Shown here: piece after piece, positions 25,852 through 34,324 of the stretch
Position numbering within the stretch: the first letter of the stretch is position 1
Layout: each line of letters opens with the position of its first letter
Source of the DNA: PALSA-693 sp963781155
GTDB lineage: Bacteria; Actinomycetota; Acidimicrobiia; Acidimicrobiales; Palsa-688
Length of the DNA stretch: 64,000 nucleotides
Direction: 5' to 3'
NCBI GenBank assembly: GCA_963781155.1
Contig: CAWAEC010000011.1
Location: forward strand, 62,001-126,000
Program-made: the position numbers and the translations under genes
The notes under the pieces: model-generated
Database searches by the model: none
Told to the model about the DNA's origin: nothing
The model's input: only the letters and a program-made list of their open reading frames with translations

Positions 25852-26547
25852 ATGAAGGAGAAGGGCCCTTTGCTGGCGTCGGGTCGCGACGCCGAGATCT
25901 ACGAGTACGGCAACGGTCTGGTCCTGCGACGATCCCGGGACGGGCGTTCAATCACGGGCGAGGCGCAGACGATGGCATACTTGCGACAACAGGGTTACCC
26001 GGTGCCTGCTGTCGAGACTGTCAGCGAGGACGGTTGCGATCTGGTCATGGAGCGTATAGACGGTCCGTCGATGGTTGCCTCGATGGCGCGATTCCCCTGG
26101 ACCGTGCCCCACTGCGCCAATGTCTTGGCCGATCTGCACTTGGAACTGCATTCGCTCGCCAGCCCGGCCTTTCTCCGGCCTGCACCTGTCGGCCGGGGAA
26201 CCTGCATCGTCCATCTCGACCTGCACCCCCTCAATGTCATCATGGGTCGTCGGGGTCCGGTAGTTATCGACTGGAGCTCGGCCAGCTGCGGGGATCCTGC
26301 CGTCGACGTGGCCCTGGCGTGGGTACTCGCCGCCGTAGGCGAGATCCCCGGACCGCGAGCCAAGGTCGCGGTGCTCAGTTGGTTGAGGGGTCGCTTCGTC
26401 GACACCTTTCTGGCCCGATTCAGTCGCCAGGACATCGCGCCCCAGCTGCACTCGGTAGTGACCTGGAAGGCCGCGGACCCGCACATGAGCCCGAAGGAGA
26501 TCGACGCTATGTGGCAGCTGGTCGATCGGGCGACGCGGACTCGCTAA
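25852..26547 (+). CDS. Aminoglycoside phosphotransferase (APH)-like kinase
   Basis: 231 residues, short for the family. Visible are a nucleotide-binding N-lobe (LLASGRDAEIYEYGNGLVLRR, with the Lys position represented by Arg), VMERIDGPSM hinge, the catalytic loop VHLDLHPLNVIM (HxDxxxxN) near 124 and the metal site VVIDWSSAS (DFG-like Asp). The group includes aminoglycoside, homoserine and choline kinases as well as many small-molecule kinases. No resistance function should be assumed. Its stop overlaps the convergent gene at 26544 by four bases. Confidence 0.75.
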   Translation: MKEKGPLLASGRDAEIYEYGNGLVLRRSRDGRSITGEAQTMAYLRQQGYPVPAVETVSEDGCDLVMERIDGPSMVASMARFPWTVPHCANVLADLHLELHSLASPAFLRPAPVGRGTCIVHLDLHPLNVIMGRRGPVVIDWSSASCGDPAVDVALAWVLAAVGEIPGPRAKVAVLSWLRGRFVDTFLARFSRQDIAPQLHSVVTWKAADPHMSPKEIDAMWQLVDRATRTR

Positions 26548-27152
26548 CCGTCTCCGCGGGCCAGCTCCCACTCCGTCAGGACTGCGTCGCTCAGGGACTC
26601 CCCGGCGGCAGCGAACCATCGTTCCGCCTGCGCCCAAATCGCAACTGCGGTTTCCGGCTCGACGGGGCCCCGCACGTGCGTGTCCGCGAGACGCCGCAGA
26701 TCGTCGACATCCATCCCGGTAAACAACCCTCGCTGCTGAGCTGCCTCCAGCTGGCCGGGCCGTTCGGCCCAGGCGAGAAAACGCTCCGCCCGCTGCCGTC
26801 CGTCCGCGTCGTCAACCGCTCTCGTCGCCCAGCGCTCGACCTGAGACTTCAGGTAGTCCCGCATGGCCCGGATCACGGCGACTTCGCCATATTCCAGAGG
26901 CAACTGGCGGAGCCGAACGTCCAGACGCTGCCGCAACTCGTGCCGGGCTCGCGCCGCAGCCGCCTTGTCGATCATCACCGCTGCGCCGTCGGAGGCGACC
27001 ATCAACTCCATCAACGCCCCTTCCTCGTTCGGGATATCAACGGCCTTGATCAAGAGTGTGGTCGCGACGGCACGCAGGCGCGGCTCAGGCTGGTCGACGA
27101 GGTCCAGTAACCGCTCGTTGAGCTCTCCAGCACTGCCGGTGATCTGAGTCAT
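26544..27152 (-). CDS. Hypothetical helical protein
   Basis: 202 residues from ATG 27150-27152, the codon after an in-frame TTG. I do not recognise the family. The sequence is almost entirely helical and charged, with heptad-like stretches (RARHELRQRLDVRLRQLPLEY, AMRDYLKSQVERWA, AQQRGLFTGMDVDDLRRLA). No signal peptide, membrane segment or cysteine pattern is seen. A GMDVDDLRRLAD motif resembles a helix-turn-helix entry but is not conclusive. It follows the large glucosidase gene on the same strand after an 82-base gap, so they might be co-transcribed. Confidence 0.55.
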   Translation of the reverse strand: MTQITGSAGELNERLLDLVDQPEPRLRAVATTLLIKAVDIPNEEGALMELMVASDGAAVMIDKAAAARARHELRQRLDVRLRQLPLEYGEVAVIRAMRDYLKSQVERWATRAVDDADGRQRAERFLAWAERPGQLEAAQQRGLFTGMDVDDLRRLADTHVRGPVEPETAVAIWAQAERWFAAAGESLSDAVLTEWELARGDG

Positions 27153-27234
27153 CAATCCGCTCGCGGCCGATCACTCCGCGTCATATGCCGACGAGCCCGC
27201 CTCGGACCGCTGACCGACTCTCACACGATCCGGC

Positions 27235-29958
27235 TCAGCGAACCGCTGCCGTCTCCGAGCTCCGCCAGTAGGGGATGGCCAGCGGGCGCACAGAGGCATG
27301 GAGGAGCTCGGAGGGGTCCACGGACGCGAACAGCTGGATCAGGCGGGCGACGGTCCCGGTCCACCCCGTCTGATGGCTGGCGCCCAACCCGGCGCCGTTG
27401 TCGCCATGGAAGTACTCATTGAACACAAGCAGGTCACGCCAGTACGGATCTTCCTGGAAGGTGACGGTACCTCCGTAGAGAGGCCGCCGACCGGAACTAT
27501 CCCGTCGGAAGATTGAGATGAGACGGTTTGAGATCTCCTTGGCTACCTCGAACAGTGTCATCTGGTTTCCCGAGCCGGTAGGGCACTCGATGGTGAAGTC
27601 GTCGCCGTAGTAGAGGTAATAGTTCAATAAGGCCCGGATGATCAGGAGGTTTATCGGGAACCACACCGGCCCGCGCCAGTTGGAATTACCACCGAACATT
27701 CCGGTATCCGACTCAGCGGGCAGGTATTGCACCCGATACTCCTGCCCGTGAACTTCGAAAACAAAGGGGTCTTCGAGGTGGCTGCGCGACAACGACCGGA
27801 TCCCGTGTGGGCCGAGGAACCGGCTCTCGTCGAGCATGCGACTGAGAATGCGCCGCAGCTTGTGCTCGTCCAACACCGAAAGCAAGTGGCGACCCTCGAC
27901 ACCGGGGACCAGTGGGTTTGCGACGCCCGTCAGCACGTCGGCGTAGCGTCCGTAGAGCTCGCGGGACCGGGCGGCCAGGCTGGGGAATCGCTCGATCGTC
28001 TCCCGAGGAATAACTGCGGCTGCGCACAGGGGAATCAGGCCGACCATCGAACGGACCCTCAACCGGGTGGCCGAACCGTCGGGTAGCCGAAGAACGTCGT
28101 AGTAGAAGCCGTCCGCTTCGTCCCACATGTCAGCGTCGGATTGTCCCACCTTGTCCATGGCCCCGGCGATCAGGAAGAAATGCTGGACAAATTTGAGGGC
28201 TAGGTCCTCGTAACTGGGGTCCACGTTCGCCAGGATCAGGGCCAGCTCCAGCATGTTCTGGCTGAAGAGGGCCATCCAGGCCGTCCCGTCCGCCTGCTCG
28301 AGATAGCCACCGGTCGGCAGGGGCGAGCTACGGTCGAACACACCGATATTATCCAAGCCCAGGAATCCCCCTTCGAACAGATTTCGTCCGGCCGGGTCTT
28401 TCCGGTTGATCCACCACGAGAAGTTCAAAAGAAGTTTCTTGAACGCGTCGCGGAGGAATTCGATATCCCGGTCCGGCCGTCGCCCGGCCGCGAACGCAAA
28501 CACAGCGGCCCAAGCGTGCACCGGGGGGTTCACGTCGCCAAAATTCCACTCGTAAGCCGGGATCTGCCCGCTGGGATGGAGATACACATCACTGATCATC
28601 AGTTCGATCTGCCGGCGCGTAAAGGCCGGGTCGACCATGCTCAAGGGAACACAATGGAACGCGAGGTCCCAGGCGGCATACCAGGGATACTCCCAGCAGT
28701 CGGGCATCGAGAGAATGTGGCCGTTTTGCATGTGGAACCACTGCTGGTTGCGGATATCACTTCGCTTGGGAGAACGCAGCGGATGCGCTTCGTGCTCTTG
28801 CAACCAGCGGTCCAAATCGAAGTAGTAGAACTGCTTGCTCCACAGCATCCCCGCCAGAGCTCTTCGCATGATCATGCGATCTTCCGCGCTGGCCCCGAGC
28901 GGGGTGATCGCCTCGTAAAACTGGTCGGCTTCACTCCGGCGCAAGGTGAGAACAGCCTCACCATCGCGCTCCACCGACCCGTCCTCCAGTGGAAGCGCGT
29001 CCTCGGGTCGTAGGCGCCACCAGACGACTCGGGATTCACCGGGCGGAACAACCAGGCGATGGCGGGCAGCTGCTTTGGTGCCGGTCAGAGCCGGATTAAC
29101 GGCATTCTCGCAGCCGTCGACGATGTAGTCGTTGATCCCATCCTTGACATATGGCCTCCGATTTTCACCACCAAATATCCGGGCCACGTTGGTTTCGTTT
29201 TCTGTGAAGAGGCGCTCCGCCCCCTCGTTGACCGAGAGGACACGGCGGCCCAATTGGGGATGATCCGCCACGATCCGGTTGGGACCGTCGGCGGTCAAGG
29301 TCGGACGCACGGTTTCCAGCCCATCCAGCCAGGTGTTGCGGAACCAGATGCAGGCCAGCACGTCGAGTGCGGCCGCGAAGGGACCGCGGTTGGTCACGGT
29401 GACCTTGGCAATCACGTCTTCAGGATCAACCTTGGCGTATTCAACCTCAACGTCGAAATACCGGTTTCGGTCGAATACACCCGTGTCAATCAACTCGTAT
29501 TCGAAATCGTGGCGGGTTCGCTCACGGTTGGTCATGACGAGGTCGTCGTACGGATAGGCATCGTGCGGATACTTGTAGAGCATCCGCATATAGGAGTGGG
29601 TCGGCGTGTTGTCCAGGTGGTAGTAGTACTCTTTGACGTCCTCACCGTGGTTGCCCTCTGCATTCGTGAGGCCGAAGAATCGCTCCTTGAGGATGGGATC
29701 CTTGCCGTTCCAAAGGGCTACTGAGAGGCAAAGCTGGAGGCGGTCGTCACTGATCCCCGCAATTCCGTCCTCCCCCCAGCGATAGGTGCGCGACCGAGCC
29801 TGGTCGTGGGTGAAGTAGCTCCAGGCGTCGCCCAGTTCGCTGTAATCTTCCCGGACAGTGCCCCACTGACGGTCGCTCAGGTACGGTCCCCATCGGCGCC
29901 AGGGAATGCCTTGCTCGTCGGCGGCAACGAGGCGTTGTCCCTCTGCTGTATCGTCCAT
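27235..29958 (-). CDS. GH63/MGH1-like glycoside hydrolase (glucosidase)
   Basis: 907 residues, the size of bacterial GH63-type glucosidases. The N-terminal beta-rich part begins with WRRWGPYLSDRQWGTVREDY, a signature of this clade. The (alpha/alpha)6 barrel follows: QQWFHMQNGHILSMPDCWEYPWYAAWD, then PAYEWNFGDVNPPVHAWA, and the C-terminal DTGMFGGNSNWRGPVWFP and HGDNGAGLGASHQTGWTG, which hold the expected acid and base (Asp/Glu). It has no signal peptide and is therefore probably cytosolic, acting on glucosylglycerate, mannosylglycerate or trehalose-like solutes or glycogen-derived oligosaccharides. The precise substrate cannot be told. Confidence 0.85.
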   Translation of the reverse strand: MDDTAEGQRLVAADEQGIPWRRWGPYLSDRQWGTVREDYSELGDAWSYFTHDQARSRTYRWGEDGIAGISDDRLQLCLSVALWNGKDPILKERFFGLTNAEGNHGEDVKEYYYHLDNTPTHSYMRMLYKYPHDAYPYDDLVMTNRERTRHDFEYELIDTGVFDRNRYFDVEVEYAKVDPEDVIAKVTVTNRGPFAAALDVLACIWFRNTWLDGLETVRPTLTADGPNRIVADHPQLGRRVLSVNEGAERLFTENETNVARIFGGENRRPYVKDGINDYIVDGCENAVNPALTGTKAAARHRLVVPPGESRVVWWRLRPEDALPLEDGSVERDGEAVLTLRRSEADQFYEAITPLGASAEDRMIMRRALAGMLWSKQFYYFDLDRWLQEHEAHPLRSPKRSDIRNQQWFHMQNGHILSMPDCWEYPWYAAWDLAFHCVPLSMVDPAFTRRQIELMISDVYLHPSGQIPAYEWNFGDVNPPVHAWAAVFAFAAGRRPDRDIEFLRDAFKKLLLNFSWWINRKDPAGRNLFEGGFLGLDNIGVFDRSSPLPTGGYLEQADGTAWMALFSQNMLELALILANVDPSYEDLALKFVQHFFLIAGAMDKVGQSDADMWDEADGFYYDVLRLPDGSATRLRVRSMVGLIPLCAAAVIPRETIERFPSLAARSRELYGRYADVLTGVANPLVPGVEGRHLLSVLDEHKLRRILSRMLDESRFLGPHGIRSLSRSHLEDPFVFEVHGQEYRVQYLPAESDTGMFGGNSNWRGPVWFPINLLIIRALLNYYLYYGDDFTIECPTGSGNQMTLFEVAKEISNRLISIFRRDSSGRRPLYGGTVTFQEDPYWRDLLVFNEYFHGDNGAGLGASHQTGWTGTVARLIQLFASVDPSELLHASVRPLAIPYWRSSETAAVR

Positions 29959-30185
29959 GGCACCGTCCCGTATGCGCCCCGGCCCCGGTTGCCGGGCCCG
30001 GCTGAGGCTAGCAGGGGACCCTTGCCACTGGAATGTGGGGGAGCGGGCGCCTCGCCGGCACCGGCGGCAGGACCCAGGTCATCGCCACACGCAACAGTTC
30101 AGGTTTCTTTCAGCCGGCTCTGCTCTTGCCCTCAGGCGACTTTGCGAGAGTATTGACTCGAGTCACCGCTGGAGGTCAGACACAT

Positions 30186-30836
30186 ATGCCTTTCGAATCG
30201 AACCCGGAGCAGTCGGCGGAACCGGCCCCGAAGCAGTCGGCGGAGCCGACCCCGAGGTCGCGGCGGCTCGGCCGGCTGCCGCGGGCAGTCATGGTGAGCG
30301 GCCTGGCGGTGGGCCTCGCTCTTGGTGGTGCCGGGATCGCATACGCGGCTTCCTCGTCCGGCTCGTCGAACTCCCCCAGTTCTTCGACGCCGAGCACCAC
30401 GCCCTCGCCCGGAAGTTCGCGGTCAGCGCATGGTTTCCGGAAGTTCGGAGGGCCTCCCGCCCTCGGAGGGCTGGGTCGGGTACTCCACGGGCAGTTCACG
30501 ACCGCGAAGCCGGGCGGCGGCTACGAGACGGTTGAGGTGCAGGTCGGCAAGGTCACCTCGGTGAGCCAGACATCCATCAGCGTCACCAGCACCGACGGCT
30601 ACAACCACACGTATTCGGTGACCTCGTCGACCGTGGTCGATAGCCAGCGGGATGGGATCTCCTCCGTCTCGACCGGCGACCAGGTTCAGGTTGCCGCCAC
30701 GACCGTTCGCGGCACGGACACGGCGACCAATATCTCCGATACCACGAAGATCGGGGCCAGCCGCAACAGCTTTGGCTTTGGGTTCGGTCCACGGGGCCCC
30801 GGCGCGCCGCCTGCCCCGGGTGGCCCGGCGGCGTAG
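30186..30836 (+). CDS. Secreted or anchored DUF5666-like protein
   Basis: 216 residues from ATG 30186, with GGAGG ten bases upstream. The N-terminus carries two near-identical units (EQSAEPAPKQSAEPTPRS), then a single hydrophobic helix ending in an AYA-type signal-peptidase site (about 34-56), a Ser/Pro/Thr-rich linker and a beta domain VEVQVGKVTSVSQTSISVTSTDG, YSVTSSTVVDS, STGDQVQVAAT that repeats the DUF5666 pattern of short strands with [ST]-rich turns. The last 25 residues are Gly/Pro-rich. It is a surface protein of unknown function. It points away from the glucosidase. Confidence 0.7.
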   Translation: MPFESNPEQSAEPAPKQSAEPTPRSRRLGRLPRAVMVSGLAVGLALGGAGIAYAASSSGSSNSPSSSTPSTTPSPGSSRSAHGFRKFGGPPALGGLGRVLHGQFTTAKPGGGYETVEVQVGKVTSVSQTSISVTSTDGYNHTYSVTSSTVVDSQRDGISSVSTGDQVQVAATTVRGTDTATNISDTTKIGASRNSFGFGFGPRGPGAPPAPGGPAA

Positions 30837-30941
30837 CCGGTCTTCCGGGGTTGGTGCACGGACGGTCCTGCTCCAGCCAGGTCGACGGGAGGTGGTGCGG
30901 CGACCCTGGATGGAGGTGAGGCTGGTCAGCCGGCCAGGCCG

Positions 30942-31095
30942 GCGGAGCCGGATCGCCGGCGGTCCTGAGCGGGCGGAGCCGGATCGCCGGCGGTCCCGAG
31001 CGGGCGGAGCCGGATCGCCGGCGGTCCCGAGCGGGCGGAGCCGGATCGCCGGCGGTCCCGAGCGGGCGGAGCCGGATCGCCGGCAGGGCTGAGCC
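30942..31095. repeat. 31-bp tandem repeat, about 4.7 copies
   Basis: Units begin at 30942, 30973, 31004, 31035 and 31066; the repeat is 31 bases long, GC-rich and built on GGATCGCCGGCGGTCC and GAGCGGGCGGAGCC. The first unit differs by one base (T for C) and the last is cut short. 31 is not a multiple of three, so it does not encode a protein repeat. Each unit contains the palindrome GCCGGC. The stretch 30837-31559 holds this array, the 74-bp repeats and no supported gene. Confidence 0.9.
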
Positions 31096-31179
31096 GGCAG
31101 GGCTCAGCCGGCAAGGCGCTCGCAAGACTGTGCCGCCGGTACCCGAGCGGCGGCAGGCCACGTCCCGCCGGCGCCCAGC

Positions 31180-31440
31180 TGACAGAGAATGCCCAGCCGG
31201 CGCCCCGCCCGGCATTCCCTGTCGCAATCCACACCCCCCCAAACCGTGACCCACGACAGAGAAAGCCTCGCCGGCACCCCGCCCGGCATTCCCTGTCGCA
31301 ATCCACACCCCCCCAAACCGTGACCCACGACAGAGAAAGCCTCGCCGGCACCCCACCCGGCATTCCCTGTCGCAATCCACACCCCCCCAAACCGTAACCC
31401 ACGACAGAGAAGGCCTCGCAGCACGGCGCCCCGCCCGTCA
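31180..31440. repeat. 74-bp tandem repeat, three near-identical copies plus partial flanks
   Basis: The phrase GGCATTCCCTGTCGCAATCC occurs at 31211, 31285 and 31359, a period of 74 bases. Differences between copies are single bases (a G/A in CCCGCCC/CCCACCC and GTGACC/GTAACC). Partial copies begin at about 31180 (GACAGAGAATGCC) and end near 31440. Each unit carries a run of seven C and a purine-rich GACAGAGAAAG. No spacers separate the units, so this is not a CRISPR array. The length is not divisible by three and no start or ribosome site is present. Confidence 0.9.
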
Positions 31441-31559
31441 GAGAAGGCGTCGCCGCCGCCCAGCCCGACGCACAACGCCCCTTACCGAGTCGCCGGCGTC
31501 CCCGGATCCAGGGCGATCGCGCCGGCCGGGCGAACTTGCCGACCGTAGCCGGCGTCCGG

Positions 31560-31748
31560 CTAGGTCGCGGTGTGCCCCCAGAACAGCCATCGAGCCCATC
31601 CGTGCGTGCGGCGCAACTCGGCTCGGGCCTGGGCCAGCTCCGTCTCGAGCTGCGCCCGTTGCTCCGCGGGAGGGTCCTCACTGAGCACACCTTCGAGATA
31701 GGAAATGCGCTGGCGAAGCCAACGCCGGCCATCGATGACACCCGGCAT
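31560..31748 (-). CDS. Small conserved-looking coiled protein
   Basis: 62 residues from ATG 31746-31748. The sequence has a basic N-terminal turn, a coiled-coil-like stretch with many Glu/Arg/Gln (LEGVLSEDPPAEQRAQLETELAQARAELRR in 30 residues, cut into helical heptads) and a C-terminal aromatic end WARWLFWGH. This layout is common to short uncharacterised actinobacterial proteins encoded beside metabolic genes. It lies 52 bases downstream of the citrate synthase stop on the same strand, so it may be the last gene of that transcript. Family and function unknown. Confidence 0.5.
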   Translation of the reverse strand: MPGVIDGRRWLRQRISYLEGVLSEDPPAEQRAQLETELAQARAELRRTHGWARWLFWGHTAT

Positions 31749-31800
31749 GGCTCAAGCCTAGGACCGCCGCCGGTGGTCGTTCGGTACCTGAAAGGCGCGG

Positions 31801-32952
31801 TCAGGCCAGGACCGGAACCGGCTGGGGGGGCGGAGGCCCGACGTATCGAGCAGCGGGGCGGATGATCTGGCGGGCGGCGGCCTCCTCCGCGATGTTGGCG
31901 CACCACCCGATGACCCGGCTGATCGCGAACGTCGGTGTGAAGAGCGCTCGGGGGATGCCGCATCGGTCCATCACCACGCCGGCATAGAACTCCACGTTGG
32001 TGTAGAGCGCGTTCCCCGGCTTGAGCTCGGTCAGGACGTCAAGCGCGATTTGCTCCACCTCCACGGCCAGGTCCGCGAGGTCGCCTCCGAGAGAGAGGGC
32101 CACCTCCCGCAGCAACCGTGATCGGGGGTCCTCGGTCCTGTACACGGCATGGCCGAACCCCATGATTCGTTCACCCCGCTCGACGGCACTGCGGACGTAT
32201 GGTTCGGCTCGATCCGCTGAACCGATGGCATCGAGAGTATCCAGGGCCCGGCTCGGGGCACCGCCGTGCAAGGGACCTGACAATGCGCCGAGGGCGCCAA
32301 CGACGCCAGCAGCCGCGTCGGCGCCCGTTGAGGTGATGACCCGCGCGGTGAACGTCGACGAGTTGAATCCATGGTCGACTGTCAGAATCAGGTACTGCTC
32401 CAGGGCTCGGGTTAACACCGGGTCAGGGTCTCTCCCGGTCACCATGCGCAAGTAGTTCGCGGCATGACCCAGCGCGGGATCAGGGTCGATGGGGGTCTGG
32501 CCTGTGGTCAGGCGATGTAGGGCGGCGACGACAGTGGGGGTGGCGGCGGCCAGGCGGATCAAGTCCTTGCGGCGGGCGGCGGCGTCGAGGTCCCACAGAG
32601 GCTGCATCCGCCATGCCATTCCCAGTGCTGACAACACAGTGCGCAACCCGCTCATGTACTCACCGGCGCCCGCCATACCCGAGAGATGAGGAAGAAGCTC
32701 CATGACCTCCGCCGGGAGACTCCTCGCCTCCACGACTTCCTCGAAAAATGTGCGACGCTCCCGGGCGTCAGCCGCGAGCGAGCCATCCAAGAGCAGCCGC
32801 CACACATCCTCGAGGGTTCTCTGTTGCGCAAGGTCGATGGCCGAGTACTGCCGATAGTGATAGAAGCCTTCGAGGCCGCGGACGTCGCCGATCTCCGTGT
32901 CGGTCACGGCGACGCCCTTGAGCCCGGGGGGCATTTGCGGTGCGAGCGTCAT
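31801..32952 (-). CDS. Citrate synthase (or 2-methylcitrate synthase)
   Basis: 383 residues, typical of the short type-II-like citrate synthases of actinobacteria. Catalytic landmarks are all present: VDHGFNSSTFTARVITST, SGPLHGGAPSRA (first catalytic His), IMGFGHAVYRTEDPRS (second catalytic His) and NVEFYAGVVM (Asp replaced by Glu in the NVDFY motif, as in some members), plus the late ALFTPTFAISRVIGW. It condenses oxaloacetate with acetyl-CoA (or propionyl-CoA). It diverges from an HTH/citrate-synthase-like protein with 44 bases between the starts, which hold an 18-base perfect palindrome. The Pro-rich end PPPPQPVPVLA is unusual. Confidence 0.9.
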   Translation of the reverse strand: MTLAPQMPPGLKGVAVTDTEIGDVRGLEGFYHYRQYSAIDLAQQRTLEDVWRLLLDGSLAADARERRTFFEEVVEARSLPAEVMELLPHLSGMAGAGEYMSGLRTVLSALGMAWRMQPLWDLDAAARRKDLIRLAAATPTVVAALHRLTTGQTPIDPDPALGHAANYLRMVTGRDPDPVLTRALEQYLILTVDHGFNSSTFTARVITSTGADAAAGVVGALGALSGPLHGGAPSRALDTLDAIGSADRAEPYVRSAVERGERIMGFGHAVYRTEDPRSRLLREVALSLGGDLADLAVEVEQIALDVLTELKPGNALYTNVEFYAGVVMDRCGIPRALFTPTFAISRVIGWCANIAEEAAARQIIRPAARYVGPPPPQPVPVLA

Positions 32953-32961
32953 GGATCAATG

Positions 32962-32990
32962 TTGACAGATTGATCGATATCGATCAATAT
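32962..32990 (+). promoter_or_regulatory. Leaderless-type promoter for the HTH/citrate-synthase-like gene
   Basis: TTGACA at 32962-32967 matches a -35 box; 17 bases later CAATAT (32985-32990) fits a -10 box. The ATG of the gene is at 32997, so transcription starting at the usual distance would begin on the start codon itself, a leaderless mRNA, common in actinobacteria. No ribosome site lies upstream of the ATG, which supports this. The spacer is filled by the palindrome at 32970, the geometry of MerR-type control. Confidence 0.55.
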
Positions 32991-32997
32991 TGATCAA
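32970..32997. promoter_or_regulatory. Palindromic operator in the divergent citrate synthase intergenic region
   Basis: A perfect 18-base palindrome, TTGATCGATATCGATCAA, lies at 32970-32987, followed at 32990-32997 by a second, shorter palindrome TTGATCAA that shares the TTGATC half-site. A further GATCAAT half-site is at 32953-32959 beside the citrate synthase start. The set sits between the two divergent starts and is the obvious binding site for the HTH protein encoded at 32997. Confidence 0.65.
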
Positions 32998-34324
32998 TGA
33001 TCAATAGAAGGTTGACCTCGGCAGAGGCGGCAGCGCGTCTTGGGGTAAAGCCCGCCACACTGTACGCCTACGTGAGTCGGGGTTTACTGTCCAGGATGCG
33101 CACGCCAGGAGGCAGCACGTTCGATCCTCAGGAGGTGGCCCGGCTGGCCCGGTCGGCGCGTAGTCCGACGCCAACAGCAACTGTCAATTCGGATACGTTC
33201 CCTCGTCGAAGCAGGCCTCGCCAGGAAGACGCCGGTGATCCGGTCTTCGTCACGGAGTTGACGTTGATCGAGGGGGTCGGCTGTACTACCGGGGCCTGGA
33301 TGCGATCGAGCTGAGCCGCTTTCGAACATTCGAAGGGGTCGCCGGCTGGCTGTGGACTGGGAGGTGGACGACCGACGAGCGTTCGTGGCAGACGCCGCCT
33401 GCGGCAGCTGACGTGGTCGCCGCAGTAATGCGATCCGTGAGCGCCGCGAGCCTGCCAGTCGAAAAGTTCATGGTCGCCGTTGCAGCTGCGGCATTGACCG
33501 ATCAGTTGCGCCACGACCTCAGCCCCGTTGCCGTGCCGATTGTGGGCCGAGGCCTGCTCGCAACCCTGGTCGACGCGTTGCCGTTAGTGGCAGAACCGTC
33601 CCGATCGGCGCGTCGGCTCACCGGTTCGCTGAGCGGCCGCCTGTGGCCTCGGCTCAGCCCGTTGCCACTCACGCCGGGGCGCAAAGCGCTGCTCGAGGCG
33701 GCCCTGGTCTTGTCCGCGGACCACGAACTTGCCCCCTCCACTATGGCCGCCCGCGTAGCGGCCGCCTTTCGGGCTGACCCCTACGCGGTAGTCAGCACCG
33801 GGTTGGGGCCGGCGAGTGGCAGCTGGCGGAGCGGAAGCAGTGGCGCTCCCAGCGAGGTGGAGCGGATCCTGGTCGAAGCCGAGACGAGCGACCCGGAGAC
33901 TGCAATCGGCGCTCGCCTGCGCCGAACGGGGAGCGTCGTGCATGGGTTCGGCATGCCGCTGTATCCGAACGGGGACCCTCGCGGCGCGGAGCTGCTGTCC
34001 CGGTTGGCCGAGATCGGAGGGCGGCGCTCCCGGCAAGCTCTGGTTGAGCGTGTGGTGGACACCGGCCAGGCCCGCGGGTTTCCCCCGCCGAACGTTGACC
34101 TCGGGCTCGGTGCCCTGGCGTTCTGCGGCGAGATGATTCCTGGCGCCGGCCAGGCCATCGCCACTCTCGGCAAGGTTGCCGGCTGGCTCGGCCACGCTAT
34201 TGAGGAGTACGCCGTGCCGACCCGCTTCCGGACGCGCGCCGCCTACATTGGGTCGGCGCCGGCCCCCGTGGGAGAGGTGGGCTCGGGGTTCTCGACGCCT
34301 GTCGCCGTCGCAAGCGAGCCCTGA
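32997..34324 (+). pseudogene. HTH domain fused to citrate synthase-like domain, frameshifted, catalytic His lost
   Basis: From ATG 32997 comes a MerR/excisionase-type HTH (LTSAEAAARLGVKPATLYAYVSRGLL) and wing (GGSTFDPQEVARLAR), then the start of a citrate synthase fold, TELTLIEG. In the G-run 33272-33276 one G appears to be missing; adding it restores GRLYYRGLDAIELSRFRTFEGVAGWLWTG and one frame to TGA 34322-34324, about 442 residues. The active site is altered: the usual SGPLHGG is SGSWRSGSSG and GFGH is GFGMPLYP, so both catalytic histidines are gone while PNVD (Asp) remains. The protein is likely a non-catalytic, ligand-sensing regulator of the divergent citrate synthase. The frameshift may be real or a homopolymer error. 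Confidence 0.7.

Noticed and set aside
25852..26547. Aminoglycoside resistance
   Set aside because: Only the kinase fold is supported; the gene is short and shows no resistance-specific motifs.
30942..31440. Possible CRISPR arrays
   Set aside because: Units are contiguous without unique spacers; these are plain tandem repeats and no cas gene is nearby.
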